DNA of 64,000 nucleotides from Erysipelotrichaceae bacterium (GCA_022767445.1 JALENJ010000034.1:1-64000), one strand, 5' to 3'. Positions 28,918 to 40,234 are shown, counted from the first letter of the stretch. Program-made: numbers and translations. Notes: a model not told the origin generated them from the letters alone.

Positions 28918-29673
28918 ATGGACAGAAGAAAAAAATTAGCTATACTATCTTGCATGTATCATGGTGATTGGGATAGTATTGCAAAAGCACTGCAACAAAA
29001 CCAAGAAATCATGGACATGGATATCAAAGAGGCGTATATTACGATCTATGATCGCCAATACCCAGATTGCTTACGCAAGCTACGCTTCCCACCATGGGTA
29101 TTATTCTACCAAGGAGATATCACACTTTTAGAAAAACCAATGATGACCATCATTGGCTCACGCATGATGGATACATACGCAAAACAACTAGTAGAAATCA
29201 CAGTGACAAATCTAAGAAAACGTTTTGTGTTGGTATCGGGTCTTGCAAAAGGAGTAGATGGGTATGTTCATCAAATCGCATTAGAAGCAGGACATACCAT
29301 AGGGGTAATTGGCAGTGGTCTTGATACCACATACCCATATGAAAACATATCCCTTTATAAGCGCATGCGAAAAACAGATTTAATATTGAGTGAATACCCA
29401 AAGGGTACAGGTGTTAGAAAACATCACTTCCCATGGCGAAATCGCATACTTGCGGCACTTGGTCAAGGTCTCATAGTGATTGAAGCTAGAATACAATCGG
29501 GTACAATGTGTACCGTCAATGAAGCCATCGCCATCAATAAAGAAATCTATGTTTTCCCACATCCATTTATGAGTGAAAAAGGTATGGGTTGTAATAAACT
29601 CATCGCTGATGGAGCACAGATTTTATATGAAATGATACAGCTCGATGAAATCAAGCCAAAAAAAGAAGATTGA
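28918..29673 (+). CDS. dprA: DNA-processing protein DprA
   Basis: MTIIGSRMMDTYA...VSGLAKGVDGYVH...VIEARIQSGTMCTVNEA. Confidence 0.9.
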   Translation: MDRRKKLAILSCMYHGDWDSIAKALQQNQEIMDMDIKEAYITIYDRQYPDCLRKLRFPPWVLFYQGDITLLEKPMMTIIGSRMMDTYAKQLVEITVTNLRKRFVLVSGLAKGVDGYVHQIALEAGHTIGVIGSGLDTTYPYENISLYKRMRKTDLILSEYPKGTGVRKHHFPWRNRILAALGQGLIVIEARIQSGTMCTVNEAIAINKEIYVFPHPFMSEKGMGCNKLIADGAQILYEMIQLDEIKPKKED

Positions 29674-29728
29674 AAAAATAGTGTAATTCAGCTATTCTTT
29701 GAAAAGAAATTGCACCAGGAGGATTCAA

Positions 29729-31852
29729 ATGAAAAACTTAGTGATTGTAGAGTCACCATCTAAATCAAAAACAATAGGAAAATACTTAGGGAAAGACTAT
29801 ACCGTAGTATCCAGTAAAGGACATATTCGTGACCTAGCCACAAAAGGAAAAGAAGGACTAGGAGTTGATGTAGATAACGACTTTGCGCCTACTTATGAAA
29901 TATCCAAAGATAAAAAGGATACAGTCAAAGAACTTAGAGAAGAAGCTAAGAAGGCAAGTAAAGTCTATCTAGCAACCGACCCGGACCGTGAAGGAGAAGC
30001 GATCAGTTGGCACCTTGCCCAAGAACTTGGTTTAGATGAAGATGCGATAGACCGTGTTACATTCCATGAAATTACGAAGAAGGCTGTACAAGAAGCTTTT
30101 GAGTCCCCACGTGCAATCGATATGGACTTAGTACATTCCCAAGAAACAAGACGTATCTTGGACCGTATCATCGGTTTTAAACTATCTAAACTACTACATA
30201 ATAAGATACGTTCTAAATCCGCAGGACGCGTACAGTCTGTCGCTCTAAAACTCATTGTAGAAAAAGAAAAAGAAATCCAAGCATTTATTCCAGAAGAATA
30301 CTGGACACTAGATGCCAAGTTTAAGAAAGATAAGATTGAATTTAGTGCTGCACTTGCTAAGATCAATGGTAAAAAAGCAGCACTAAAGACACAAGAAGAA
30401 GCACAGACCGCCTACGAGGCATGCCAAGGTAATTTTGTCGTATCCAACATCAAGACGACAACGCGTAAGCGCGATGCACGATTACCATTTATCACAAGTA
30501 CACTTCAACAAGAAGCTTCCACAAAACTATCATTCTCAGCGAAACGTACAATGTCCATTGCCCAAAGACTCTATGAGGGAATCAATGTAGGAAATGGCCA
30601 AGAAGGTTTAATCACATACATGCGTACCGATAGTACACGTCTATCAGACATCTATATTAATGGCGCAAGAGATCTGATTCAACAGGAATATGGTAAACAG
30701 TACCTAGGTGCTTATCACGTAAGTAATGACGCAAATTCACAAGATGCCCATGAGGCCATTCGTCCAACAAATCTACAGAATACACCAGAGGCAGTAAAAC
30801 CATATCTAACAGGAGAACAATATAAGTTGTATGCACTGATTTATACACGTGCACTAGCTTCCCTAATGGCAGCTGCCAAGTACGATTCTGTCAGTTTGAC
30901 ATTAAGCCAAAATGGATATGACTTTACAGCTTCAGGAAGTACTTTGAAGTTTGATGGTTATCTAAAAGTATATGGTGACTACGACTCCAGCAAAGATGTA
31001 ATCCTGCCACAACTTGAACAAGATGAACAAATCGCTGCCAAGGAACTCAAAGCCAACCAACATTTTACAGAACCACCAGCACGTTATACAGAAGCTAAGT
31101 TAATCAAAGCTTTAGAAGAAGATGGCATCGGTAGACCTAGTACCTATGCGATGATTATCGATACCATCCAGGCAAGAGGTTATGTCACATTGGAAAAGAC
31201 ATCTGAAAGCAGTCGTACAAAAGTATTTAAGCCAACAGATCAAGGTATTTTGACGACTGATAAACTAGATGAATTCTTCAGCGATATTATCAACGTTACA
31301 TATACAGCAAATATGGAATCCACCCTCGATGAAATTGCAGATGGACAAGCTGAAGAAGTAAAAACGCTGAAAGAATTCTATCAACGCTTCCAACCATTGT
31401 TGGATAATGCGTATGAAAAGATGGAGAAAAAAGAACTAGAGAAGGTAGGGGAGATCTGCCCAGATTGCGGTGGAGAGCTAGTCTATCGTACAGGAAGATT
31501 TGGTAAGTTTATCTCATGTTCCAATTTCCCTAAGTGTCGTTATACACGCCAACTTGAAAAACCAGAGAAAGAAAAACCAGAACCAACAGGCAAGGTATGT
31601 CCAGAGTGTGGTACTGGTGAGTTGTTAAAGAGAAAGAGCCGTTATGGCACATACTTTTTAGGCTGTTCCAACTTCCCTAAGTGTCATTATATGGAAAACC
31701 TAGAGGGGGAACGCATTATCTCCAAGAAAGATAAAGCCAAAGAGTCAACGAAGAAGACAACAGCCAAGAAGTCCACAACGAAAAAGACAACTACAAAAAA
31801 GAAAACAACCACAAAGAAAACAACAAGAAAAACAAAGAAGAATGAGGAATAG
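29729..31852 (+). CDS. topA: DNA topoisomerase I
   Basis: VIVESPSKSKTIGKYLG; GLITYMRTDSTR; zinc ribbons; K/T-rich tail. Confidence 0.97.
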   Translation: MKNLVIVESPSKSKTIGKYLGKDYTVVSSKGHIRDLATKGKEGLGVDVDNDFAPTYEISKDKKDTVKELREEAKKASKVYLATDPDREGEAISWHLAQELGLDEDAIDRVTFHEITKKAVQEAFESPRAIDMDLVHSQETRRILDRIIGFKLSKLLHNKIRSKSAGRVQSVALKLIVEKEKEIQAFIPEEYWTLDAKFKKDKIEFSAALAKINGKKAALKTQEEAQTAYEACQGNFVVSNIKTTTRKRDARLPFITSTLQQEASTKLSFSAKRTMSIAQRLYEGINVGNGQEGLITYMRTDSTRLSDIYINGARDLIQQEYGKQYLGAYHVSNDANSQDAHEAIRPTNLQNTPEAVKPYLTGEQYKLYALIYTRALASLMAAAKYDSVSLTLSQNGYDFTASGSTLKFDGYLKVYGDYDSSKDVILPQLEQDEQIAAKELKANQHFTEPPARYTEAKLIKALEEDGIGRPSTYAMIIDTIQARGYVTLEKTSESSRTKVFKPTDQGILTTDKLDEFFSDIINVTYTANMESTLDEIADGQAEEVKTLKEFYQRFQPLLDNAYEKMEKKELEKVGEICPDCGGELVYRTGRFGKFISCSNFPKCRYTRQLEKPEKEKPEPTGKVCPECGTGELLKRKSRYGTYFLGCSNFPKCHYMENLEGERIISKKDKAKESTKKTTAKKSTTKKTTTKKKTTTKKTTRKTKKNEE

Positions 31853-31855
31853 TGA

Positions 31856-33151
31856 ATGGAAGTAACAGTCATTGGTGCAGGACTGGCAGGGTGTGAAGCG
31901 GCCTACCAGCTCGCAAAGCGAGGAATCCATGTACGCTTATACGAAATGAAACCAACAAAGCACTCTGATGCACATCACAGTGATGATTTTGCGGAGCTTG
32001 TTTGTTCAAATTCACTACGTTCAGACGCTTTGACAAACGCAGTAGGACTACTCAAAGAAGAGATGAGACAAATCGGCTCTATTATCATGGAAGTTGCCGA
32101 TAGTACAAAGGTACCGGCAGGTAGTGCTTTAGCAGTTGATCGTGAACAGTTTTCAAAACAGATAACAGATAAAATACGCAATCATCCAAATATCGAAGTC
32201 ATTGCTGAAGAAGTAACTAGTATTCCAAGTGGACCAACAATTATCGCAACAGGTCCACTCAGTTCAAAGGGGATGGTGGAAGCGATTGGCGCATTAATTG
32301 ATGAAAAGTATTGTTACTTTTATGATGCGGCAGCACCAATCGTAACAGCAGAATCAATTGACTTTAACAAAGCCTATAAGAAATCACGCTATGACAAAGG
32401 AGATGCTGACTACGTTAATTGTCCAATGACAAAAGATGAGTTTGATGCATTCTATACAGAGTTAATTCAAGCCGAAACCGCAGAGATGCACTCCTTTGAA
32501 AAAGAAGTTTACTTTGAAGGGTGTATGCCATTTGAAGTCATGGCAAAACGCGGTCGAGATACATTACTGTTTGGACCGATGAAACCCGTTGGACTAGAAC
32601 AAGAAGGAAAAAGAAGACCATATGCAGTTGTACAGCTACGCCAAGATAACGTAGAGGCTAGCTTATATAACATCGTAGGTTTTCAAACCCATCTAAAGTG
32701 GGGTGAACAAAAGCGTATCCTACAGATGATACCAGGCTTAGAAAACGCAGAGATTATACGCTATGGTGTCATGCATAGAAATACATATATCTGCTCACCA
32801 ATCTATCTAAAAGAAACATATCAGTTTAAAACACGTGATGATTTATTCTTTGCAGGACAAATGACAGGTGTTGAAGGATATGTAGAATCAGCTGCTTCAG
32901 GCATGCTTGCAGGTATTAATATGGCACGTGTACTCGAAGGTAAACAACCACTCGTATTAGGCCAAGAGACAATGCTAGGTTCAATGGTACATTATATTAC
33001 GCACGCTGATCCAAACCATTTCCAGCCTATGAATGCCAACTTTGGTATTATGCATTTGGTTGGAGAACATAAGAAGAAAGATCGCAAAGCAGCCTATGCA
33101 CCACAATCTTTAAAGATTATCCAGGAGCTAAAGGAAAACCATGAACTTTGA
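31856..33151 (+). CDS. trmFO: Methylenetetrahydrofolate-tRNA-(uracil-5-)-methyltransferase
   Basis: [41 protein letters not shown]. Confidence 0.96.
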   Translation: MEVTVIGAGLAGCEAAYQLAKRGIHVRLYEMKPTKHSDAHHSDDFAELVCSNSLRSDALTNAVGLLKEEMRQIGSIIMEVADSTKVPAGSALAVDREQFSKQITDKIRNHPNIEVIAEEVTSIPSGPTIIATGPLSSKGMVEAIGALIDEKYCYFYDAAAPIVTAESIDFNKAYKKSRYDKGDADYVNCPMTKDEFDAFYTELIQAETAEMHSFEKEVYFEGCMPFEVMAKRGRDTLLFGPMKPVGLEQEGKRRPYAVVQLRQDNVEASLYNIVGFQTHLKWGEQKRILQMIPGLENAEIIRYGVMHRNTYICSPIYLKETYQFKTRDDLFFAGQMTGVEGYVESAASGMLAGINMARVLEGKQPLVLGQETMLGSMVHYITHADPNHFQPMNANFGIMHLVGEHKKKDRKAAYAPQSLKIIQELKENHEL

Positions 33152-34058
33152 GGAATCACTCAATCGTTTCCTACAACAGATCAGTCGTGTACATACAGGA
33201 TCCAAAGATACACAAGACGCATATCACAGAGACGTCGAACGCTTTTTGGATTATTTAAAAGAGCGTAAGATCGATAGCTTTGAACATGTCACAAAGATGG
33301 ATATTAGCGATTACTTAACAAAGCTAAAAGAAGGAGAGATTGGTGGTACACCACTATCCAATAGCAGTTATGCCCGCAATCTCTCATCAATCAAATCTTT
33401 TTATCGTTATCTCAATCGCTTTGAAAAGATACAAGCAAATCCAGTGCGTATCTTCAAAGGGAGTATTTCTCATAGAAAACTACCGGAATATTTAACGTTT
33501 GATCAGATGGAGACCATCTTAAGTCAATACGATTTACAAGATCCTGTACAGGTGCGCAATCGCTGTATGATCGAAGTCATGTATGCATGTGGACTTCGTG
33601 TAAGCGAGTGTGCAAGCGTAAAGATATCCAATATCAATCTACAAGAAGGATACCTAACAGTACTTGGTAAAGAGAGCAAAGAAAGAATGATACCATTCTA
33701 TCCACGTTGCAAACAGCTCATAGAATACTATCTATCATTTGCTAGACCTAACTTTATTCAAGAAGAAAATGATATCCTTTTTGTCAATCAAAAGGGGAAA
33801 CCCATCTCATCAAGAAGTATACAGAATATCTGCGAGAAGGCAGGTGAAGATGGTGGACTAACAATCCATATTCATCCACATATGATACGACATAGTTTCG
33901 CAACACATATGCTGGATAATGGTGCAGACTTACGTATTGTTCAAGAACTCTTAGGACATGAAAATCTGGGCACAACCCAGATCTATACACATGTTACACA
34001 AGATAAATTACGTAAAGTTGTAGACAAAGCACATCCACATGCAAAGAAAGTAGGTTAA
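33141..34058 (+). CDS. Tyrosine recombinase XerC-like
   Basis: [41 protein letters not shown]. Confidence 0.93.
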   Translation: MNFEESLNRFLQQISRVHTGSKDTQDAYHRDVERFLDYLKERKIDSFEHVTKMDISDYLTKLKEGEIGGTPLSNSSYARNLSSIKSFYRYLNRFEKIQANPVRIFKGSISHRKLPEYLTFDQMETILSQYDLQDPVQVRNRCMIEVMYACGLRVSECASVKISNINLQEGYLTVLGKESKERMIPFYPRCKQLIEYYLSFARPNFIQEENDILFVNQKGKPISSRSIQNICEKAGEDGGLTIHIHPHMIRHSFATHMLDNGADLRIVQELLGHENLGTTQIYTHVTQDKLRKVVDKAHPHAKKVG

Positions 34059-34059
34059 T

Positions 34060-34821
34060 ATGATTACAGATTCATTTATCAACGAAAAAGCAATGATCGA
34101 ACCAAGCTACAATGCGTTTACTGGGATTGAGTTACCAGTGATGATTGGTGTCTTTAACTTTCAGGTAATTCAAAAGCTAAAAAATGAGGGATTGATTGAA
34201 CAAATTGCCGAGAAGGTGATTGGCAATATTGATCGTTACTATGAGTTTTATCGTTTCAAAGATACGAATATCGGCGTTTACCAAAATATGGTAGGTGCTC
34301 CTGTTGCGTCTAGTTTATTGGAAGTTATTACCCATTTGTTTCATACCAAGAAATTCATTGTTTATGGGTCTTGTGGTTGCTTAGTGGATATTCCAGAGGG
34401 AGATTTAATCATCCCGACAGATGCATATCGTGATGAGGGAGTCAGCTATCATTATGCCAAACCACAAGACTACATCACTATTAAGAATGCTGGTGTACTA
34501 GAAAGTTTCTTCCAAAGCAAACAGATTCCATTTGTTTCAGGTAAAGTTTGGACAACAGACGCCTTCTTCCGTGAGACAAAGACAGAAGTAGATCGACATA
34601 TCCAAGAGGGTTGTGTTTGTGTAGATATGGAATGTGCAGCCCTACAGGCAGTATGTGATTATCATGGTTATGAATTCTACACATTCTTCTATACGGCAGA
34701 TTCCCTAGCAAATACAGAATGGGAAGGCCGTATCCTAACAGGGAAAGAGACAGAAACACATATCGGCAACATCAATTTTGAGGTTGCGCTTGCGTTTGCG
34801 AAAAAGTTAATGGAACAGTAA
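34060..34821 (+). CDS. Nucleoside phosphorylase family protein
   Basis: GSCGCLVDIPEGDLIIPTDAYRDEG...VDMECAALQAVCDYHG. Confidence 0.85.
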   Translation: MITDSFINEKAMIEPSYNAFTGIELPVMIGVFNFQVIQKLKNEGLIEQIAEKVIGNIDRYYEFYRFKDTNIGVYQNMVGAPVASSLLEVITHLFHTKKFIVYGSCGCLVDIPEGDLIIPTDAYRDEGVSYHYAKPQDYITIKNAGVLESFFQSKQIPFVSGKVWTTDAFFRETKTEVDRHIQEGCVCVDMECAALQAVCDYHGYEFYTFFYTADSLANTEWEGRILTGKETETHIGNINFEVALAFAKKLMEQ

Positions 34822-34860
34822 TAGAAGATTTAGCGTATTCGTGCTAAATCTCCTTTTCAT

Positions 34861-35044
34861 TTGTGGATATTCATGCTATCATCATTGATGGCATCTTTTA
34901 TTCTTTTGTCATGCAAAAGTAAAGATGTACTTCTCACACAGTGAATTCATTATCCCGTGCATATGGGTTCTGATGAACATGCCGTATGTTGATAGTGTTC
35001 GAAACTGTGGCGGAAAACAACGGAAAGGTAGGTAAATAAAAATT
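34861..35044 (+). promoter_or_regulatory. Long structured leader of rpsB (candidate)
   Basis: About 180 nt non-coding region with CACAGT/ACTGTG long-range pairing upstream of rpsB. Confidence 0.35.
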
Positions 35045-35989
35045 ATGACTGTTGTTTCAATGAGGAAAATGCTAGAGAACGGCGTACACTTTGGACACCA
35101 AACACGTAAGTGGAACCCAAAGATGAAGCAGTTCATCTACACAGCTAAGAATGGTGTATATATCATTGACTTAGCAAAGACACAGGCGAAGTTAGACGAA
35201 GCCTATAATGCATTAAAGAAGATTGCTGAAGATGGCGGAAAGATCTTATTCGTAGGAACTAAGAAGCAAGCTCAAGCAACAATTCTTGAAGAAGCATTAA
35301 GAAGTGGAAGCTTCTACATCAACCAAAGATGGTTAGGTGGAACAATGACAAACTTCCGCACAATCCAAAAGTCAATCAAGAAGTTATTAGAAATTGAAGA
35401 GATGGAAGCTAATGGACAGTTAGCTGTCTACACTAAGAAAGAACAAGCAGTTCTATTACAAAAGAAAGAACGTCTTGAAAACTTCCTTGGTGGTATCAAG
35501 GGAATGAAGAAGTTACCTGATGCACTATTTGTTGTAGACCCATTAGAGGAACACAACGCAGTAGCAGAAGCTCGTAAGTTAAACATTCCAGTATTCGCTT
35601 TAATCGATACAAATGCAGATCCAGATTTAGTAGACTATGCAATCCCATCAAATGATGATGCAGTTCGTTCTATTAAGTTAATGGTTAGCGTTATCGCTGA
35701 TGCAATTGTAGAAGCAAAGGGTGGTGTGTTAGAAGTTGCTCATCAAGAGGATGAAACAGCAGAAGATATCACAATGAAGGATGTTATCATCAACGTTGAA
35801 CAACAAGCTGCTGAATACGAGCGTAAGAGAAGACAGAAGTTTGAAGAACGTCGTGCTCAAATGGCTCAACGTCGTGGAAACTACAACGGCGAACGTCGTG
35901 TATTCCGCAGAGATGCTAACGGAAACCGTCAGACAACACGTCCAGCTGCTGAAAACACAACAGCTCCAGCAACTGAGGAGGCTAAGTAA
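35045..35989 (+). CDS. rpsB: 30S ribosomal protein S2 with extended C-terminus
   Basis: [27 protein letters not shown]. Confidence 0.97.
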   Translation: MTVVSMRKMLENGVHFGHQTRKWNPKMKQFIYTAKNGVYIIDLAKTQAKLDEAYNALKKIAEDGGKILFVGTKKQAQATILEEALRSGSFYINQRWLGGTMTNFRTIQKSIKKLLEIEEMEANGQLAVYTKKEQAVLLQKKERLENFLGGIKGMKKLPDALFVVDPLEEHNAVAEARKLNIPVFALIDTNADPDLVDYAIPSNDDAVRSIKLMVSVIADAIVEAKGGVLEVAHQEDETAEDITMKDVIINVEQQAAEYERKRRQKFEERRAQMAQRRGNYNGERRVFRRDANGNRQTTRPAAENTTAPATEEAK

Positions 35990-35991
35990 AA

Positions 35992-36879
35992 ATGGCAATC
36001 ACAGCTGCTCAAGTAAAAGAATTGCGTGAATTAACAGGCGCAGGAATGATGGACTGTAAGAAGGCTCTTACAGAAACAGAAGGTGACATCAAGAAGGCGA
36101 TTGACTGGTTACGTGAAAAGGGAATCGCTAAGGCTGCTAAGAAGGAAGGCAGAATCGCTGCTGAAGGTCTAGCAAAGGTATTAGTTGAAGGTAACAAGGC
36201 TATCGTTTTAGAGGTTAACTCAGAGACAGACTTCGTTGCAAAGAACGATCGTTTCTTAGCTCTATTAGATGAAGCTGCTAAGACAATCTTCAATTCCACA
36301 GCTACAACAGCTGAAGAAGCTTTAGCTTTACCAACAGCTGAGGGAACATTAAACGATTCATTCGTAGCTGCTATCGCAATCATCGGAGAGAAGATTTCTC
36401 TAAGAAGATTCGCTATCGTTGAAAAGAATGATGATGAACTATTTGGTTCATATACACACCAAGGTGGACGTATCGTAGCTGTTACAGTACTTAAGGGTAC
36501 AGCAGATGCTCAAGTTGCTAAGAACATGGCAATGCAAGTAGCTTCTATGAGTCCAACATATGTTTCACGTAACGACATGCCACAAGAAGTAGTTGATCAT
36601 GAACGTGAAGTACAAGAAGGTATCATGGCAAATGATCCAAGTCTTGCTAACAAGCCTGAAAAGGTTAAGGCTGGTATCATTGAAGGACGTATCTCTAAGT
36701 CATTACAGGATATGTGCTTAGTTGACCAAGAATACTTCTTAGATTCAAGTCTAAAGTGTGGTCAATACCTCAAGGAAAACGGAGCTAAAGTAGTTACATT
36801 CGTTAAGTATGCAGTAGGTGAAGGAATCGAAAAGAAACAAGATGACTTCGCTGCTGAAGTAGCTGCAATGGCTAAGTAA
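35992..36879 (+). CDS. tsf: Elongation factor Ts
   Basis: VKELRELTGAGMMDCKKALTE. Confidence 0.97.
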   Translation: MAITAAQVKELRELTGAGMMDCKKALTETEGDIKKAIDWLREKGIAKAAKKEGRIAAEGLAKVLVEGNKAIVLEVNSETDFVAKNDRFLALLDEAAKTIFNSTATTAEEALALPTAEGTLNDSFVAAIAIIGEKISLRRFAIVEKNDDELFGSYTHQGGRIVAVTVLKGTADAQVAKNMAMQVASMSPTYVSRNDMPQEVVDHEREVQEGIMANDPSLANKPEKVKAGIIEGRISKSLQDMCLVDQEYFLDSSLKCGQYLKENGAKVVTFVKYAVGEGIEKKQDDFAAEVAAMAK

Positions 36880-36944
36880 TTCCAATATAAGTAAAGACAG
36901 AAATCTGAGTTAAATATCAACTTTGACTTCTGTCTTTTTTTATG

Positions 36945-37820
36945 TTATAGAATGCCTTCTTCATGAAGACGAGTTGTTAGGAAACCTTCACGAATACCAG
37001 TACTCGATATCAGAATGCTTTCTGCCTGATAATTTCTAGCAATCTCTAATACCATATGTAATCCTGGTAAGAATACCTTCTGTCTACTTTCACCCACATT
37101 TGCCTGCATTGCCTGTACATATCTTTCATCCTTTTGTACAAGATGTGCATAGATATCTTCCAACTGATTCACCTGCATACAAGATGAAGTTGGATAAAAA
37201 GATGTATAGACCTTATCAGCAGCTCTTACCGTACCGCCAATACCAATGAGCCGCTTACACATCCGATCCAAAGAAGGATATTGCTGTTGTGCTTCTTGAA
37301 TATACTTCTTGCACTGTGGTGTATCCAAAGGTAAGTGAGCCAAACGAACACAACCAAGAGGGAAACTCATCGCATCAATCGGGTTACCATCCTGATAAGA
37401 GATTAACTCCGTAGAACCACCACCTACATCAAAGGCAATACCATCTTTTAAATCAGGATAACTATACTGAACACCTAAGAAATCATAACTAGCTTCTTGT
37501 TCCCCAGTTAAAGGATATATCTGCCAAGATGTAGAGCGAAGTGATTGTACCAATTCATCTTGGTTTTGAATTCGACAAGGTTCAGTAATATCTGCCCAAC
37601 GATAGTGAATATGCATTTCATCAAGCTTCTTGGCATATTCATTCAAGATGGTTGTGGCTTTTTGTATGCCTTGTTTAGACATCACTTTGTTTTCATCAAC
37701 ATCATCAATCAGATGTGCTGGTGTGGAAATATGAAGGATAGGTTTAGGGATGTGATTCTCCATTTCATAGACAAGTAAAACGATTGTATTGGATCCAATG
37801 TCCGCAATTGCATATTGCAT
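36945..37820 (-). CDS. Ppx/GppA family exopolyphosphatase
   Basis: YAIADIGSNTIVLLVYE...AFDVGGGSTELI. Confidence 0.88.
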   Translation of the reverse strand: MQYAIADIGSNTIVLLVYEMENHIPKPILHISTPAHLIDDVDENKVMSKQGIQKATTILNEYAKKLDEMHIHYRWADITEPCRIQNQDELVQSLRSTSWQIYPLTGEQEASYDFLGVQYSYPDLKDGIAFDVGGGSTELISYQDGNPIDAMSFPLGCVRLAHLPLDTPQCKKYIQEAQQQYPSLDRMCKRLIGIGGTVRAADKVYTSFYPTSSCMQVNQLEDIYAHLVQKDERYVQAMQANVGESRQKVFLPGLHMVLEIARNYQAESILISSTGIREGFLTTRLHEEGIL

Positions 37821-37933
37821 ATCAAGTACCTCTTTCTGTTTTTAATCGTGATTAACAAACATGTACAAAAAGGAATGAAAACTATGTTTGTCAATGTTAT
37901 AATACTATAGAAATACATATGGAGGAAAACATC

Positions 37934-38647
37934 ATGTATAAACGTGTTCTATTGAAACTGAGTGGAGAAGCTCTAGCAGGAGATGAGAAGAACTTTGATC
38001 CGACAATCTTACACACCCTCGCAATGGAAATTAAAGAAGCACAGAAACTAGGAATTCAAATCGCAATCGTTGTTGGTGGAGGAAACTTCATCCGTGGTAA
38101 GGTTGTTGAAGGTTTAGGTATTGATCGTGTACAAGGTGACAATATGGGTATGTTGGCTACAGTCATCAACGCACTCGCAATTCAATCATCCCTTGAAGGA
38201 GTAGGCGTTGATACACGTGTGATGACAAGTATTGAAATGTCAAAAGTTGCTGAACCATTCATCCAACGCAGAGCGATACGTCATCTTGAAAAGGGAAGAG
38301 TTGTCATCTTTGGTGGTGGAACAGGTAGCCCGTATTTCTCTACCGATACAACCGCTGCACTACGTGCAAGCGAAATCAAAGCTGAAGTTATCCTGATGGC
38401 AAAGAATAGTGTAGATGGTGTATATAGTGCAGATCCTAAGAAAGATCCAAACGCTACAAAATTCACACATCTTACATACATGGATTTATTGAATAAGGGT
38501 CTACAAGTCATGGATTCAACTGCTACTAGCATGTGCATGGATAATGACATGGAACTGATGGTATTCAATATGAATGAAAAAGACAATATTGTAAAAGCAA
38601 TGAAGGGTGACAAGATAGGAACTATCATCAACAAGGAGGAAAATTAA
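37934..38647 (+). CDS. pyrH: Uridylate kinase
   Basis: [35 protein letters not shown]. Confidence 0.97.
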   Translation: MYKRVLLKLSGEALAGDEKNFDPTILHTLAMEIKEAQKLGIQIAIVVGGGNFIRGKVVEGLGIDRVQGDNMGMLATVINALAIQSSLEGVGVDTRVMTSIEMSKVAEPFIQRRAIRHLEKGRVVIFGGGTGSPYFSTDTTAALRASEIKAEVILMAKNSVDGVYSADPKKDPNATKFTHLTYMDLLNKGLQVMDSTATSMCMDNDMELMVFNMNEKDNIVKAMKGDKIGTIINKEEN

Positions 38648-39196
38648 ATGTCATACGAAATCGTTGATTCAAGCGCAACAAAGATGGATAAAGTGATTGA
38701 CCATCTGCAAACAGAATTAAATACAGTACGTACAGGTGCAGCAAATGTAAAGATGCTAGATAGAGTGGAGGTAGATTACTACGGATCACCAACACCATTG
38801 AACCAAATCGCAGCTTTATCCGTATCCGAAGGACGTACACTCGTTATCAAGCCATACGATCCAAGTAGCTTAAAAGCAATCGAACATGCATGCAATGAAG
38901 CTGATTTAGGTATCGCTCCATCAAATGATGGTGCAGTCATTCGTTTAACAGTTCCACAGTTAACAGGTGAAACACGTAAAGAAATGACAAAGAAAGTTGA
39001 TAAGATTGCGGAAGAATGCAAGATTCAAATTCGTAATATCCGTCGTGATGCAATGTCTGTTGTAAAGAAGGATAAGACAATTGACGAAGATTCACAAAAG
39101 GATTGCGAAAATGAAATTCAGAAGCTAACAGATAAATATGTCAAGAAGATTGAAGATATGGCTTCTGCTAAGAGTGCTGAAGTATTAAAGGTATAA
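38648..39196 (+). CDS. frr: Ribosome recycling factor
   Basis: LQTELNTVRTGAANVKMLDRVEVDYYGSPTPLNQIA. Confidence 0.97.
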   Translation: MSYEIVDSSATKMDKVIDHLQTELNTVRTGAANVKMLDRVEVDYYGSPTPLNQIAALSVSEGRTLVIKPYDPSSLKAIEHACNEADLGIAPSNDGAVIRLTVPQLTGETRKEMTKKVDKIAEECKIQIRNIRRDAMSVVKKDKTIDEDSQKDCENEIQKLTDKYVKKIEDMASAKSAEVLKV

Positions 39197-39488
39197 GTAA
39201 GATAGCTAGCTGTGTATCATAGCTGGGTTTATTGTTAGAAATAGGTGTTATTTTGTCCAAACGATATTGATATAAGCGTATATAAGGAATCCTGAATTGA
39301 TTTCTTGGGTAGTACTACTCAAGAAACTAGTAAAGAAAAGAACGTTTACACATAAAGTTTAAGAGCCAATGGCAGGATTAAAATGGAATAGTTAACAAAT
39401 CAGGAAGATGGACCTTTATAAAGTGGAATCTCCTAACGGAGTTTATATATTTAACATATCAGCTTGGTCGCAACAAGCTGATTTTTTT
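39197..39488 (+). other. Unexplained structured intergenic RNA candidate between frr and uppS
   Basis: 26-bp near-perfect palindrome at 39301-39326 and terminator at its 3' end. Confidence 0.4.
39458..39488 (+). terminator. Rho-independent terminator
   Basis: ATCAGCTTG-GTCGCAA-CAAGCTGAT-TTTTTT. Confidence 0.85.
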
Positions 39489-39529
39489 ACTATAAACAGG
39501 TATAATAATGAAGTTAGCGGAGAATGATT

Positions 39530-40234
39530 ATGAATACATGTGAACATTTAGCTATTATTATGGATGGCAACGGAAGATGGGCAAAGGCTCAAGGAAAGCC
39601 ACGTACAGCTGGACATTTGGCTGGCAGTGATAACGTGCGTACGATTGCCATTGCGGCAGATCAATTAGGAATTAAGTATTTAACTTTATATGCATTCTCT
39701 ACAGAGAATTGGAAAAGAAATGCAGATGAAGTGAACTACATTATGAAACTACCTGCATTCTTCTTTAAGAAATATATGAAGGAGTTCCTAGATAGAGGAT
39801 TCCGCATGCGTATAATTGGCGAGTTGGATATGTTACCAAAGGCTACCCAAAAAGTGTTGCGTGAGGCGGAAGAGGAGTCTAAGAACAACAGTGGCTTATC
39901 TTTGAATATCTGTATGAATTACGGTTCTAGAAGAGAGATTACTTTAGCCGCAAGAGATTATGCAAAAGATGTACTGGAGGGTAAAGCAAGTTTAGATATT
40001 GATGAAGAAGAATTTGATCACTATATGATGACCAAGGACTTTCCTCCTGTAGACTTACTAATACGTACAAGTGGAGAACAGAGAATATCTAATTACCTAT
40101 TATGGCAAATCGCCTATGCGGAGTTGGAATTTGTACCAGAATCTTGGCCGGAGTTTACGCCAGAGGTACTACAACGTTGCCTAGATGAATATCAAAATCG
40201 TGATCGACGATTTGGAGGTGTTAAGAATGTCTAA
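39530..40234 (+). CDS. uppS: Undecaprenyl diphosphate synthase
   Basis: AIIMDGNGRWAKAQGKPRTAGH. Confidence 0.97.
   Translation: MNTCEHLAIIMDGNGRWAKAQGKPRTAGHLAGSDNVRTIAIAADQLGIKYLTLYAFSTENWKRNADEVNYIMKLPAFFFKKYMKEFLDRGFRMRIIGELDMLPKATQKVLREAEEESKNNSGLSLNICMNYGSRREITLAARDYAKDVLEGKASLDIDEEEFDHYMMTKDFPPVDLLIRTSGEQRISNYLLWQIAYAELEFVPESWPEFTPEVLQRCLDEYQNRDRRFGGVKNV

Noticed and set aside
29965-30366. 133-aa minus-strand ORF within topA
   Set aside because: Antisense to a certain topA reading frame; low-complexity Ser-rich shadow translation.
33141-34058. XerC-like recombinase as a phage or ICE integrase
   Set aside because: It sits between trmFO and a housekeeping gene in conserved synteny with no mobile-element hallmarks; probably the chromosomal dimer-resolution recombinase.
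39197-39523. T-box riboswitch, SRP RNA or 6S RNA in the frr-uppS gap
   Set aside because: No AGGGTGGNACCGCG T-box motif or SRP GGAAG/AGCAG core seen; left as an unassigned RNA candidate.
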